Of a stretch of 64,000 bases of DNA, positions 34,531 through 44,811 are shown piece by piece (position 1 is the stretch's first letter; every line of letters starts with the position of its first letter). A program made the position numbers and the translations under genes. The notes under the pieces are model-generated. The model saw only the letters and a list, made by a program, of their open reading frames with translations. It did not search any database and was not told the origin of the DNA. Source of the DNA: Polytrichum commune (Eukaryota > Streptophyta > Polytrichopsida > Polytrichales > Polytrichaceae); the NCBI GenBank assembly GCA_950295325.1, contig OX485806.1, positions 9,052,001-9,116,000 on the forward strand. Direction: 5' to 3'.

Positions 34531-37500
34531 TTGACCACAAATCGCCGGGTAAAACAAAAGTATTTACTTCAATACTATCTTAGATACATACACATATGTA
34601 GACATAGTATTAAACATAGTATTACACATAGTATTCTATATACTATTACACCTAGAATAAATACTAGATACCACCGTACTACTCATAGTATCCCACAATG
34701 TCCAAAATACCATATGAAATACAAGTTATCTACTTTATACAAACATAAATTCCATACTCAGGCAAAATGCCATACTCAAGCAAAATACTATACTCAAGCA
34801 AAATATCATACCCAAGCAAAATACCATACTCAAACAAAATACCATACTCAAACAAAATGCCATACTCAAGCAACACACCATACTCAAACAAAATACCATA
34901 GTCAAGCAAAATGCCATGCTCAAGAAAAATGCTATACTCAAGCAAAATACCATACTCAAGCAAAATACAATACCCAAACAAAACACTATACTCAAACAAA
35001 ATACAAATACCATACAATTAATCCAAAATACACATACTTCCTACTCAAACAAATAAAAAGCATAACACCCGCCAAAACTAACCTTTTCACTATAACCAAA
35101 AACATAATCATAAAAAACCAAAGAATAAATAAGACTAAAACCCGACCACACCCAAACATCATACACACACCTACAACAAAGTCCGTACTCTATAATAAAA
35201 AATACCATCATACTAGCCATGATACCATACGACGGCCAAAATACCATATGAAATATAAATACAATCACTTTACTTTACACATGCACAAAGACAGAACTCA
35301 AACGAAACAATATACACACCCAAAATACAAACCCCGCACAAAATACATATTACACCCAAAATATAATCCTCACCAAACATATAAACTCCACCAAAAATAC
35401 AAACCCCACCCAACATACAAAACACATCCAAAATACACATACTTCTTACCCAAACAAGTAAGAAACATAACACCCGCCACAACCAACCCTTCCACCACAA
35501 CCAAACATATATTCACAAAATATCAAAAAATAGATATCACTAAACCAAACACACCTTACCCAAACCTCAAAACCCACCCAAAATTATACTACAACCCAAA
35601 ACACAAATACCACGAAAAATACTCAACTTCCATGTTAAAAATTAACAAAAACCATAATAAACTAGAACGAGCTCGGCCTACCGGCCTCGCCAATAAAGAA
35701 AACAAAAAACAAAAAAAGATAAAAGAAAAGATCAACAAAACAAAAACATACCAAAAAACCAAAACCACAGCTAACATAACAAGACATAAACCACCCAACA
35801 CCCCTTACCAACAAAGACCCATCAACCTAATTACTATATCCCCTATGAAATTAGAAATCCTTTTGTATTCCTATAATACAAACATCTACGCTGCCCTACA
35901 ACCACAATACACCTCTTATGCAATAAAAGATATACCATCAAAAAACAAAGAAACCCAACCACACCCTAGTACCATATACACACCTACAACAAAGTCCATA
36001 CTCTTTAAAACAAGATATTATCATACTAAGCATGATATCCTACAATACCCAAAATACCACATAAAACACAAGTACAACTACCTTACTATATACACACACA
36101 AAGACAATACTCAAACAATATACTACACGCATCCAAAATGCAAACCCCACCCAAACTCAATGTTACACCCAAAATATAGACCTCAACAAAAATACAAACT
36201 TCATTATACATATAAAACCTTACCGAAATTAAACATAAACCCTACGGACAAACACAAGAAACAAACAAACATAACCAAAGCACACATCCAAAATACAAAA
36301 CACACATATACAAAACCAAAACCATATCAAACACAAAAGACAATAAGAAAACATACAAACACACACCATATCACTACAAATACAACAACCCACAATACCA
36401 CCTCACCCCTTTCAAAAAAAAATCCCCTAAAACACCAAAACATAAAAACACAAAACATAATCCACGACAACCACCTAAGAAGGGCTCGGCCTACCGGCCT
36501 CATACCCATACTCATTCCACCCCAAAAAACCAATAAAAACAAATATCAAACACTCAAATCACACCAAAACATTAACCCAAATCTTTACCTCAAAAAACAA
36601 CTCCATCCCCACACTAAGTACAAAATTGCACCCAAACACAAAAAGGTTTTAGCCCACCGGCCACGCCATAAAAGTTATAAATACCAATCTACAAACGAAG
36701 AGAAACCAAAAGTAATAACAATCTACAACACACACCTCTTACCCAAACAACTTGAAGAAATCACATCCATCCTACACTACAATGCCCATCCAACCCACAA
36801 ACACCCCCAACCTCACTCAAAATACATATCACATCCAAAACATAGACTCCATCCAAGACACAACTCTCATCCAAAGAATAAACTTCATCCGAAATATAGA
36901 ATCCGCTCAAAACTTAGACTTTACCTTAAAAACAAAGTGCATCCACAACAACGCCTAAAGCATAATACCCACTCAAAACAAGAAACCCAACCTAACCTAG
37001 AACCTCACCCACTATCTAAAAAACATCCCAACCTACGCTCAAAAAACACACCATACCCTAGTTCCAAATCCAACCTCCACTTGAAATACAAATCATATCA
37101 CAATTACACAATGACCGTGTCCTACCATCTCCACCACAAGCCAAACCCTATTACAACCAAATGGAAACCACGCACAACTACAAAACACGTACCCCAAGAC
37201 AACTCCCATACACACCTCTTAACCAAATATAACACCCACCAAAACCACAAATCATTCCCCAGAAACCACCCCTACTCAAAACTAAATTTGCACACTAAAC
37301 AAAAACTCAACCCGAAAAACAAAGCAACCTCAACCTACCAACCTCACCTCTCAACAAACACCAAACCATACCTACAAAACAAATGTTCCAAAAATAAACC
37401 CTACCCTAACTTCGAACACCATCACAAAATCAAAAACCTATTAAGCCCTCATACAAAATACCAACCCCACCCAAAAAACACAATGGCCTCGGCCTACCGG

Positions 37501-38058
37501 CCTCGCCACACAAATAATAACAAATACCACTTCATAAATAATTGGAAACCTAACTCAATAACAAGCCAAAAATCTATAAATAATACAAAACCACACTTCT
37601 CACCCATACAAATAGAAAACACCATACCCGCTATACCTAACCTCTATACCACAACCAAATTCACAATCACAATATATCTAAAAACAAACATGAAAAATCC
37701 AAAAATAATTCACTTCCACAGATACTACTTCATTACCAAACTAGAATTACTAAAATGCGGGGACATAGAATCCAAGCCCGGACCAATGCCTAACATACTA
37801 CATACACATCCTGCTACACACAAAAAGAGAGCCAACATATACTTCATCCCAAACACTATAAAATTACACCCTGAATACCAACACATAGCAAATACATTTG
37901 CTCCCATACTAAAAAATACACACCCACTACACCATCAAGCAATAAATACCCACCCACATCTACATCAAATACATCCAAACACAAAGGCAATCACCACTAA
38001 CCCATATGCTATATGCTATAGTCATCACCATCCACCCCTCAATAGACACATGCAATAG
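34531..38058 (+). CDS. LINE ORF2 N-terminal low-complexity region (1175 codons)
   Basis: An open frame of 1175 codons in the same phase as ORF1, from which it is separated by one TAA. It begins at a TTG, not an ATG; the first ATG in phase is about 180 nt further on. The protein is almost entirely Lys, His, Tyr, Thr, Pro, Asn and Gln. It starts with about 14 copies of a 6-residue unit (QAKYHT; 18 bp, about 34749-35005), then degenerate HPKYKPH-type repeats with a longer period of about 813 nt. The plus strand is very poor in G, so chance stops should be common, yet this phase has none over 3.5 kb, which argues for selection on the frame in the recent past. It is predicted to be a basic disordered segment, perhaps nucleic-acid binding. 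A 2A-like motif sits at residues 1071-1085. Confidence 0.65.
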   Translation: MTTNRRVKQKYLLQYYLRYIHICRHSIKHSITHSILYTITPRINTRYHRTTHSIPQCPKYHMKYKLSTLYKHKFHTQAKCHTQAKYYTQAKYHTQAKYHTQTKYHTQTKCHTQATHHTQTKYHSQAKCHAQEKCYTQAKYHTQAKYNTQTKHYTQTKYKYHTINPKYTYFLLKQIKSITPAKTNLFTITKNIIIKNQRINKTKTRPHPNIIHTPTTKSVLYNKKYHHTSHDTIRRPKYHMKYKYNHFTLHMHKDRTQTKQYTHPKYKPRTKYILHPKYNPHQTYKLHQKYKPHPTYKTHPKYTYFLPKQVRNITPATTNPSTTTKHIFTKYQKIDITKPNTPYPNLKTHPKLYYNPKHKYHEKYSTSMLKINKNHNKLERARPTGLANKENKKQKKIKEKINKTKTYQKTKTTANITRHKPPNTPYQQRPINLITISPMKLEILLYSYNTNIYAALQPQYTSYAIKDIPSKNKETQPHPSTIYTPTTKSILFKTRYYHTKHDILQYPKYHIKHKYNYLTIYTHKDNTQTIYYTHPKCKPHPNSMLHPKYRPQQKYKLHYTYKTLPKLNINPTDKHKKQTNITKAHIQNTKHTYTKPKPYQTQKTIRKHTNTHHITTNTTTHNTTSPLSKKNPLKHQNIKTQNIIHDNHLRRARPTGLIPILIPPQKTNKNKYQTLKSHQNINPNLYLKKQLHPHTKYKIAPKHKKVLAHRPRHKSYKYQSTNEEKPKVITIYNTHLLPKQLEEITSILHYNAHPTHKHPQPHSKYISHPKHRLHPRHNSHPKNKLHPKYRIRSKLRLYLKNKVHPQQRLKHNTHSKQETQPNLEPHPLSKKHPNLRSKNTPYPSSKSNLHLKYKSYHNYTMTVSYHLHHKPNPITTKWKPRTTTKHVPQDNSHTHLLTKYNTHQNHKSFPRNHPYSKLNLHTKQKLNPKNKATSTYQPHLSTNTKPYLQNKCSKNKPYPNFEHHHKIKNLLSPHTKYQPHPKNTMASAYRPRHTNNNKYHFINNWKPNSITSQKSINNTKPHFSPIQIENTIPAIPNLYTTTKFTITIYLKTNMKNPKIIHFHRYYFITKLELLKCGDIESKPGPMPNILHTHPATHKKRANIYFIPNTIKLHPEYQHIANTFAPILKNTHPLHHQAINTHPHLHQIHPNTKAITTNPYAICYSHHHPPLNRHMQ
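34749..35005 (+). repeat. 18-bp tandem repeat coding QAKYHT
   Basis: About 14 imperfect units of CAAGCAAAATACCATACT within the long frame. The length is a multiple of three, so copy-number change would keep the frame. Confidence 0.85.
37741..37785 (+). other. 2A-like ribosome-skipping motif
   Basis: The frame reads LELLKCGDIESKPGP, close to the 2A consensus (G-D-V/I-E-x-N-P-G-P) and to the 2A-like motifs known in several LINE clades. The one departure is Lys where Asn is usual. It lies between the low-complexity region and the APE endonuclease, where skipping would release the enzymatic part as a separate protein. Activity is not certain with Lys at that position. Confidence 0.65.
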
Positions 38059-39406
38059 CATACTAGCCCAACCCCAAAATTACCACTTTAACGACATATG
38101 GACCAACATATTAATTATTAGACTAGCTAACCTCACCAACCCCCCCGAAAGGCAAATATTGACACCTCACCCCTACACAACATTTGTAGGAAATAATCAA
38201 GATATAATACTCCCAAAAAATTCAATACACACAGAAATATATGAATTCATTCACAACCAAGATACTACACCCACACCCATCACCCTCTAAAACAAATTTA
38301 CCTTCCTCCCAAATCAATTGATCACTGAAGCACTTCGATGCCTAGAACGCATAAACGAATACTCGCACCCACCTCCACCCCCAGCTACTCCTGCACCAAC
38401 CATAAGAATCAACACAGACAATGTACACGAAACAAACATAATAACATGGAATGCATCATCACTCAACACTTCACTGCCAAACCTACAAAGCCTAATAAAC
38501 AATTCGCTAAACAACACAGCAATCATACATATCCAAGAAACCAAATTAACTGCAAACAAATTTACAAAATACATACAAAATCTATTTCCGGAATTTAAAC
38601 TCATTTTCAACAACACACATGCACTCACAAGATGCATACAACAAAGAATGTCCTATACACTCGGAAGAGGAGGCCTACTCACACTTATCCACAAAAAATA
38701 TGCATTCCCTAGGAATATTACCAAAATTCCCACACCAGCAAATATCTCCCCATATCTACAAATAATTAAAATAAACAATCACCCACTAATACCTTGGCTA
38801 ATCATACATATGTATATGCCTACATACATAGAAGACATACACCTCATCCCACACCTTAAGAACGAAATCACTAATCAAATCACTATAAACCTCAATCATA
38901 TATACACATTATGTGGCGACTTTAACCAAGATATTACAGTTATGGGCAGGCAAAATAACAACATTAACATCCCCCTACAAGAAGAAAATTATCAATGGAA
39001 AAATTTTACTACATCACTCAACCTAGAATATATCCCAACTAACACTCGCATCTCCAGACAAGGAGGCTATAATTACACATCAACAAGTCTAATAGATGGA
39101 TTATACATCCACTCACCAGACAACAGCAAATTCATCTCCACCACAAATACAAATATGAATCTAAACTCAGACCATTATCCAGTTGCACTACATATCCCCC
39201 ACAACACCCTTATAGCAAGATCCCCACCCCCCACAAACACGTCACCAACTAGAATACTAACCCCAATACCACGAGAAAATATCGAAAAATTCAACATAAC
39301 ATTCTTCGAAAAAAACTCTGTCCAAATAAAAACCCTTACCACATTACTAGAAAACCATAAACACTTAAGCCCCGGATCAATGGATAGAAGCTTGTACAAC
39401 ATTTGA
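38006..39406 (+). CDS. LINE ORF2: APE-type endonuclease
   Basis: The reading phase changes from that of the long frame at about 38000-38058. A first piece (38006-38290) ends at TAA 38288-38290 and the same phase continues to 39406 (362 codons from TTG 38318). It shows the exonuclease-endonuclease-phosphatase signature of LINEs: NIITWNASSLN, then IIHIQETKL (catalytic Glu), LCGDFNQDI (Asp and Asn) and SDHYPVALHI (final Asp-His). In APE LINEs this domain nicks the target DNA to prime reverse transcription. The key residues all appear intact. Confidence 0.85.
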
Positions 39407-41411
39407 CCATATTGTAAACAAAATTTCAGAAACAATTGAAAAAACATGTAAAGCAGACCCGTTACCAAACCTTACGAGCAGAACATCACAACAAGGTGGT
39501 TTTCTGCCACGAAAACTGGCCAAAGAATGGAAAAAACACCTCAACACATACCACCTCATAAGAAAAACCATATACATTGCACAACACGATCCACTCTAGC
39601 AAACACACCCCATCCTAAATAATATACGAAACCACCAACACACAAACATCCCACACCCACCTATCACAACGGCACCTCCTACTGAGTGGATTAATACCAT
39701 AGCAACCATAGCAAAAAAAGCAAATAAAGAAGCCAGAAAAATCACCACAAAATACACCAAAGACTGCATTTTAAAAGCCGTATCAAAATACAGACAAATG
39801 TACGAAAGAAGCCCTAAAACAATAAATCGGAAAGTCTTCAAGAACAGTGAAACCTCACCCCTGGACTCCATCATTGATAGACAAAACAATATACTAACCA
39901 ACCCAGAAGACATCGCATCAGAAATTCACATACAACAATCCATCAGTAACCATCCTATAGTCCCCACATGCAAATACCAAAATACACACCCACTACACTG
40001 CACATGTGGAGTCCGACAATATTCATGGCATGACCTAGACGGATACATAATTGACAAACGAGGAGAACCCCACACCCCTCTACACACATATTTTGACCAA
40101 GAAACATACGACTTTTGTCTTAAAAACCTAAGTAATAACAAAGCCCCAGGCCCAGACAAAATACCTAATTCAATTGTAAAAAATATGCCTCCACGCTTCC
40201 ACAAATAACTCTTCCTATTCTTTAAACACTGTTATAAACAAAAACAAATTCCCGCATCATGGAAAACCAGTCTAACAGTATTACTATAAAAAAAAGGAAA
40301 CCCATCACAACTAACAAACAACAGACCTATTGCGCTAGCTAACACCATATATAAATTCTACACGAGTACACTAACCTCTATTCTATCAACATATGGCGAA
40401 AAATACCAAATATTATATGACAGTCAAGAAGGCTTCAGAGCAGAGACAAGCACTTCTAGACAAATTCAACTACTCATCGGAGCGCTTGAGGACGCAAGAC
40501 TCACGAACCAAGATATATATATTCTCTACATTGACTTCAAAAACGCCTTTGGCTCCATTGATCATGCCAGACTTTTAGCTATAATGAAAGATCTGGGATA
40601 TCCCACTGATTCCATAAATCTCATAGGAAACATATACTCACAATCCTCAATAATATTCATTGGAAAACACTTCGGAAAAACCTCACCAATCCCTATTCAA
40701 AGAGGTATAATACAAGGTGATGCCCTTAGCCCATATCTATTTATCATATTCCTAGAACCCCCCCCCTCAAATGGCTACAACTAGGAAATAATGGATACAC
40801 TTTTGGCACATCTAAAGTAAAAAATCTCATCAGCAGCATATGCAGATGATCTTGCAGCAATCGCCAATAAACTAGAGACACTGCAAACACAACTCATCAA
40901 ACTAGACAAATTCTGCGAATGGGTAGGAATGAACCTTGGAATACCCAAGTGTGCAATAACTGGCTATCCAAACAAATCCAAACTTCACCCCACAACCTTT
41001 AAAGCCTTAATCCAATCCACCAATATACATTACAGGATTCAACCTATACCAGTCTTAAACCAACATGAACCATACACGTATCTAGGAATAAACCTTGCAC
41101 CATCACTCAAATGGAAAACACAAATAAATACTACTACAGCTAAAGTCATCAAACAATGTCAAGCCTTTGTAGCATGCCCAGCTACTATGAAACAAAAAAT
41201 AAACATGGCAAATACAGTCATACGCGCTGGAATAGCATACAGCTTCTACGCAGTACCATACTCCATACCAGCTATAAAAAAACTAGATAAAAAAATCATA
41301 GCACTTCACAAAACGATTTGCGGGATACCAAATGCACATCTAACATCGCTACACAACTCCCACACAACCTATTTGGAATCGAAGCTTTCTCACTACAAAA
41401 TGCCTATCTAA
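39381..41411 (+). CDS. LINE ORF2: reverse transcriptase (interrupted)
   Basis: The reading phase moves again at about 39381, and the RT then follows with stops at 39597-39599, 40206-40208 and 40287-40289 and a slip at the C-run near 40760. Recognisable blocks are NNKAPGPDKIPNSIVKN, NNRPIALANTIYKF, the motif-A segment YIDFKNAFGSIDH, the motif-B segment IIQGDALSPYLF and the catalytic AYADDLAAIAN (about 40840). The region 40929-41411 continues with KCAITGYPNKSKL and YLGINLAPSLKWK, typical of the RT palm-thumb border. This enzyme copies the element RNA at the nicked target. The breaks make this copy inactive. Confidence 0.85.
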
Positions 41412-42518
41412 GATGCATTGGAGAACAACTACAAAATGCCCTCAATGACAAAGGGAGAATTGGGAAATATATACTGGTCTATTACAATTCATAGTCGCCA
41501 AATATGGGGGCTCTCAAGAAATCACTCGCATTAAATACCACCACTGTGTTAGATCACCCATCACTAGAACATTGTTCCTGCTCAAACATAAAGCCGGAGT
41601 CCATCTAAAAAGCATAATACATAACTTCCTACTAACCCCATCCTCACTTGAAACTACATGGATGCAAGACGCACAAACGCTACATGGCCTTAACTCCAAC
41701 ACCTCACTTAAACTACTACACAAACTACTTATACATAATATAACCACACTAGACCAAATTACCATGCCTAATGGTACCACCCTAATGAACAAAGATGAAT
41801 TCAAAATCTACCACTCTACTCCTTCTAAACTTATCCAAAGCGCACTTAATATAGCTAATCAACTATTCTGCCAAACCAATGCAATCAATGCTCCCTACCT
41901 TGCCAACAACATCATCCAACAAGATCCCTCAAAAACAAATATATAATAAGAAATGACAACATCCTACCTCACACACCGACCGCCCCCGTACACCCCCCTA
42001 ACCTCCCCATCCCCCATCTACCTCCTCCCCCCAACAACATGCTTAAAAACCCCCGACAATTCCCCATACACAAAATACTCGATCACAAACAAAAACAATC
42101 TAATGACCACAATGGAATAAAAAGAACAGTCACGTCATACCTATGTCAATGGACCACAACAAATAACAACACATATAATAAATGACGAACCCAAAGGGAC
42201 CTATACCCCTACTGTGAAGCCAACATATGCAATCACAACACAAACCTGTTTATCCAATATTACACAGAAAGACAACACAAACATTTGTCAAACATCATTA
42301 ACGCCTACTTCACCACAGAACAACACCGAGACACAAGATACATCACACCAACCACAATAATTCCGCTAGTACATATATCTATTAGTGAATGCAACCCAGA
42401 AAACGACATTGAAACAAACTCTGATACTATCCAAACACAATTCGATGTCGCTCACATATACGAAGACAATGGAAGGCATCTCATCACCATCCCGAAAGCT
42501 AGATTAACATGGCTATAG
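41412..42518 (+). CDS. LINE ORF2 linker between RT and RNase H (fragmented)
   Basis: It contains open pieces at 41572-41946 (124 codons, with HAGVHLKS-like and NGLNSNTSLKLLH-type helices) and 42285-42518, separated by a stop-rich, very C-rich stretch (41950-42250). The last piece is in phase with the RNase H frame, from which it is separated by TAG 42516-42518. No known domain was recognised. Confidence 0.4.
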
Positions 42519-44321
42519 AAACAATACCAATTGGCAAAAAATACCACACACGGTCTAGAACCATCTACCCAATCATTCGAAACTGAAATTGTTTGGCTAT
42601 ACCAAAGATACAAATACCATATCCCAAAAAACGACCCACTCAAAAGAGCCCAATATACAATACCAACTCAAATATTGGATCTACTAATTACAACATTCAA
42701 TATTAACCACTCATATTTTTCATCCCCAGTTACATGTCCTACACAATTCACCCAATTCTACTCACCATTCTCACGAGACATAATATTTGGATCCTTAGGT
42801 AAAGTGTTTGACTATAAATGGCAAGGAATCGGATATGCACATCCTCACAACTCAACAAACCTACAACAAGCCATTCACTGGGCACGCACGGCGGCCCAAA
42901 ATGACCCTTACACAATCACTATAATTATATCCCTAGACACATATTGGTACCAAAACTCGAACCCACACACAGGCCCATTCCCAGACACACATGTCATTGC
43001 CCATTTTGCCGCTGATACAATCACATACGAAGAACCAACAATACCCCCCGAGCTCAATATCACAAGGAAAGAACCATCTACCATGCAAATATTTTGTATC
43101 CATCACCAAAATAATAACATAGGTACCTACGAGCAAATGAAGTTAATAAATAACACAGCAAATAACCTCCAAATACTACAAAGCCACACTCAAATTGCAC
43201 CACCTACCCCTCCGAACATCACCGTTAACCCTAGTAAAAAATGGGCTAAATCAAACTACCCAAACACACCCCTACACAATAATATCCCCACCCCACAACT
43301 TCCAAACTACCAAACTAACTTACCGCTAAAATTCCACCCCCAATTTAGCTACTACACGGACGGATCCTTTATAAAACCCAAAGAAATTGCCCCTGGGGTA
43401 TGGAGAAGAGAAAGAGCTGGATACGGTATCTATAGCCCCAAAGGCTTAAATATCGCCAAAAGACTCCATGGGCATCAAAACATACTACGTGCAGAAATGA
43501 TGGCTATACACAAAACACTAAGAATCATCAATACACAATTCCCTAATGAACCCGCATTTATATTCACAGACAGTCTAAACGTATTATACCTACTCAACAC
43601 ACAAATTAAACACCCCACTCTCCATAATAGTCACCCAGACCAAACCACACTCAACTCCATGGTAAAAATCCTTCAAGACCGTACACAGCCAATCACACTA
43701 TACAAAGTCAGAGCACACGTCAACATTGACGGTAATGAAAAAGCGGATAAACTAGCAAAAGACGGGTTAGAATTAGAACACAGAATTGCCATCCACCCAT
43801 ACGAACATGCCCACGCCACCCCGTACTATTATCAAAAGGACGTCTGGGCCTCGATGGCAGACGTCCCAGACAAAGGCCCAGTAAGATTCTTAGAAAAACA
43901 AATTAAAAAATATGATAGGGAAACCAATATAGCAATCATGGCCACACAAACCCCCAACACGTGTAAATGGACAGAAAATATAGACATTGACAAAGAACTG
44001 TCCAACGAATTCTGGACAAATCCCTTAATCACAGGCAAACAAAAATTCTGCCTTATTAAATTCCGCACAGGAACATACATGGGTAATGCTAGAAAACAAA
44101 TGTCCTTCGGTCACCAGAGGTACCCCTCTATCACGTGCCCTATATGCAATTCAAATGATCCAGATACTTGGCTACATGTACTACTGAAATGTAACCAACA
44201 ACATATATACTCACTACGAATTAAAAGACATAACAAAGCAGTCGGAGAAATTAGGAAGCTCCTAATCTCGTCCGAAAAAATCCCGATGTTTTACTCTCAT
44301 GAATGCCGGTACCTTCAATAA
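42519..44321 (+). CDS. LINE ORF2: unassigned domain, RNase H and zinc motif
   Basis: An open frame of about 600 codons. Counting from 42531, residues 50-220 form an unassigned globular-looking region (FGSLGKVFDYKWQGIGYAHP, later QQAIHWARTAAQNDPY). It faintly recalls a methyltransferase-like fold, but that is only an impression. The RNase H follows at about 273-430, with all four acidic positions visible: YYTDGSF, LRAEMMAI, IFTDSLNVL and HVNIDGNEKADKLAK. Near 537-555 is CPICNSNDPDTWLHVLLKC, a zinc-binding motif of the kind found after the RT of many LINEs. RNase H removes the RNA strand after copying. The frame overlaps the next one by 23 nt. Confidence 0.8.
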   Translation, partial: KQYQLAKNTTHGLEPSTQSFETEIVWLYQRYKYHIPKNDPLKRAQYTIPTQILDLLITTFNINHSYFSSPVTCPTQFTQFYSPFSRDIIFGSLGKVFDYKWQGIGYAHPHNSTNLQQAIHWARTAAQNDPYTITIIISLDTYWYQNSNPHTGPFPDTHVIAHFAADTITYEEPTIPPELNITRKEPSTMQIFCIHHQNNNIGTYEQMKLINNTANNLQILQSHTQIAPPTPPNITVNPSKKWAKSNYPNTPLHNNIPTPQLPNYQTNLPLKFHPQFSYYTDGSFIKPKEIAPGVWRRERAGYGIYSPKGLNIAKRLHGHQNILRAEMMAIHKTLRIINTQFPNEPAFIFTDSLNVLYLLNTQIKHPTLHNSHPDQTTLNSMVKILQDRTQPITLYKVRAHVNIDGNEKADKLAKDGLELEHRIAIHPYEHAHATPYYYQKDVWASMADVPDKGPVRFLEKQIKKYDRETNIAIMATQTPNTCKWTENIDIDKELSNEFWTNPLITGKQKFCLIKFRTGTYMGNARKQMSFGHQRYPSITCPICNSNDPDTWLHVLLKCNQQHIYSLRIKRHNKAVGEIRKLLISSEKIPMFYSHECRYLQ

Positions 44322-44811
44322 TAATCCCCAAGAAAATATTGTCCCCAATTGGCTACCCCCCTGCACATGTAACACACAAAGATGTCATTGCAACGCAAGA
44401 TTTCGACCTGATACACTCTGCGTTAAAGGATTACCATATCAAAATGACCCTCCCATTGACATTGACCCTAACCTCACCATACAATTTATTGAATTCACAT
44501 ATTGTAACGACAGATTCTCCCCAGAAGCAATAGAAGCAAAAAACAACAAATACAAACCATTGATTGATAGTATCGCTTCCAGAGGATGGAAAATCGAACC
44601 AATTATTGTCATCACAGCTGGGGCCCGAGCTACGGCCCACATCTCATCTATGAAAATACTAGAAGAAAATCTCAAAATACCCATGGTTACCATCAAAAAT
44701 ACCTTTAAAAATATTAATACCATTGCAATACAATATGCCATGTCCATCCTCCTTCATAAGAGGAGAATTGAAAACCACCAACCGCTCCCCCAAAACTTAG
44801 ACCCTCCATAA
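44299..44811 (+). CDS. LINE ORF2: restriction-like endonuclease (RLE)
   Basis: A 170-codon frame from ATG 44299. A Cys cluster (CTCNTQRCHC, residues 22-31) precedes RPD (36-38), then QFIEFTYCND (62-71), KNNKYKPLIDSI (81-92) and GWKIEPIIVITAGA (96-109). The order R-P-D, then a strand with an acidic residue, then K-x-x-K-Y and a final hydrophobic strand is that of the PD-(D/E)XK restriction-like endonuclease at the C-terminus of R2-type and Dualen elements. Comparison with the copy at the right edge of the window suggests this was originally one frame with the RNase H and that an A-run length change split it. Confidence 0.7.
   Translation: MNAGTFNNNPQENIVPNWLPPCTCNTQRCHCNARFRPDTLCVKGLPYQNDPPIDIDPNLTIQFIEFTYCNDRFSPEAIEAKNNKYKPLIDSIASRGWKIEPIIVITAGARATAHISSMKILEENLKIPMVTIKNTFKNINTIAIQYAMSILLHKRRIENHQPLPQNLDPP

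Noticed and set aside
34730-35017. Two minus-strand frames of 92-95 codons with hydrophobic repeats opposite the QAKYHT array
   Set aside because: They are the mirror image of an 18-bp tandem repeat, which leaves several phases open; no independent coding signal.
35671-37510. Possible CRISPR-like array from the four GC-rich motifs in the low-complexity region
   Set aside because: Spacing is irregular (813, ~166, ~837), the motif decays and lies inside a coding frame of a LINE in a plant; not a CRISPR array.
40206-40289. Possible alternative genetic code, because TAA codons fall within conserved RT sequence
   Set aside because: Neighbouring host genes and the Ty3 polyprotein use normal stops, and the LINE also has indels, so decay explains the stops.
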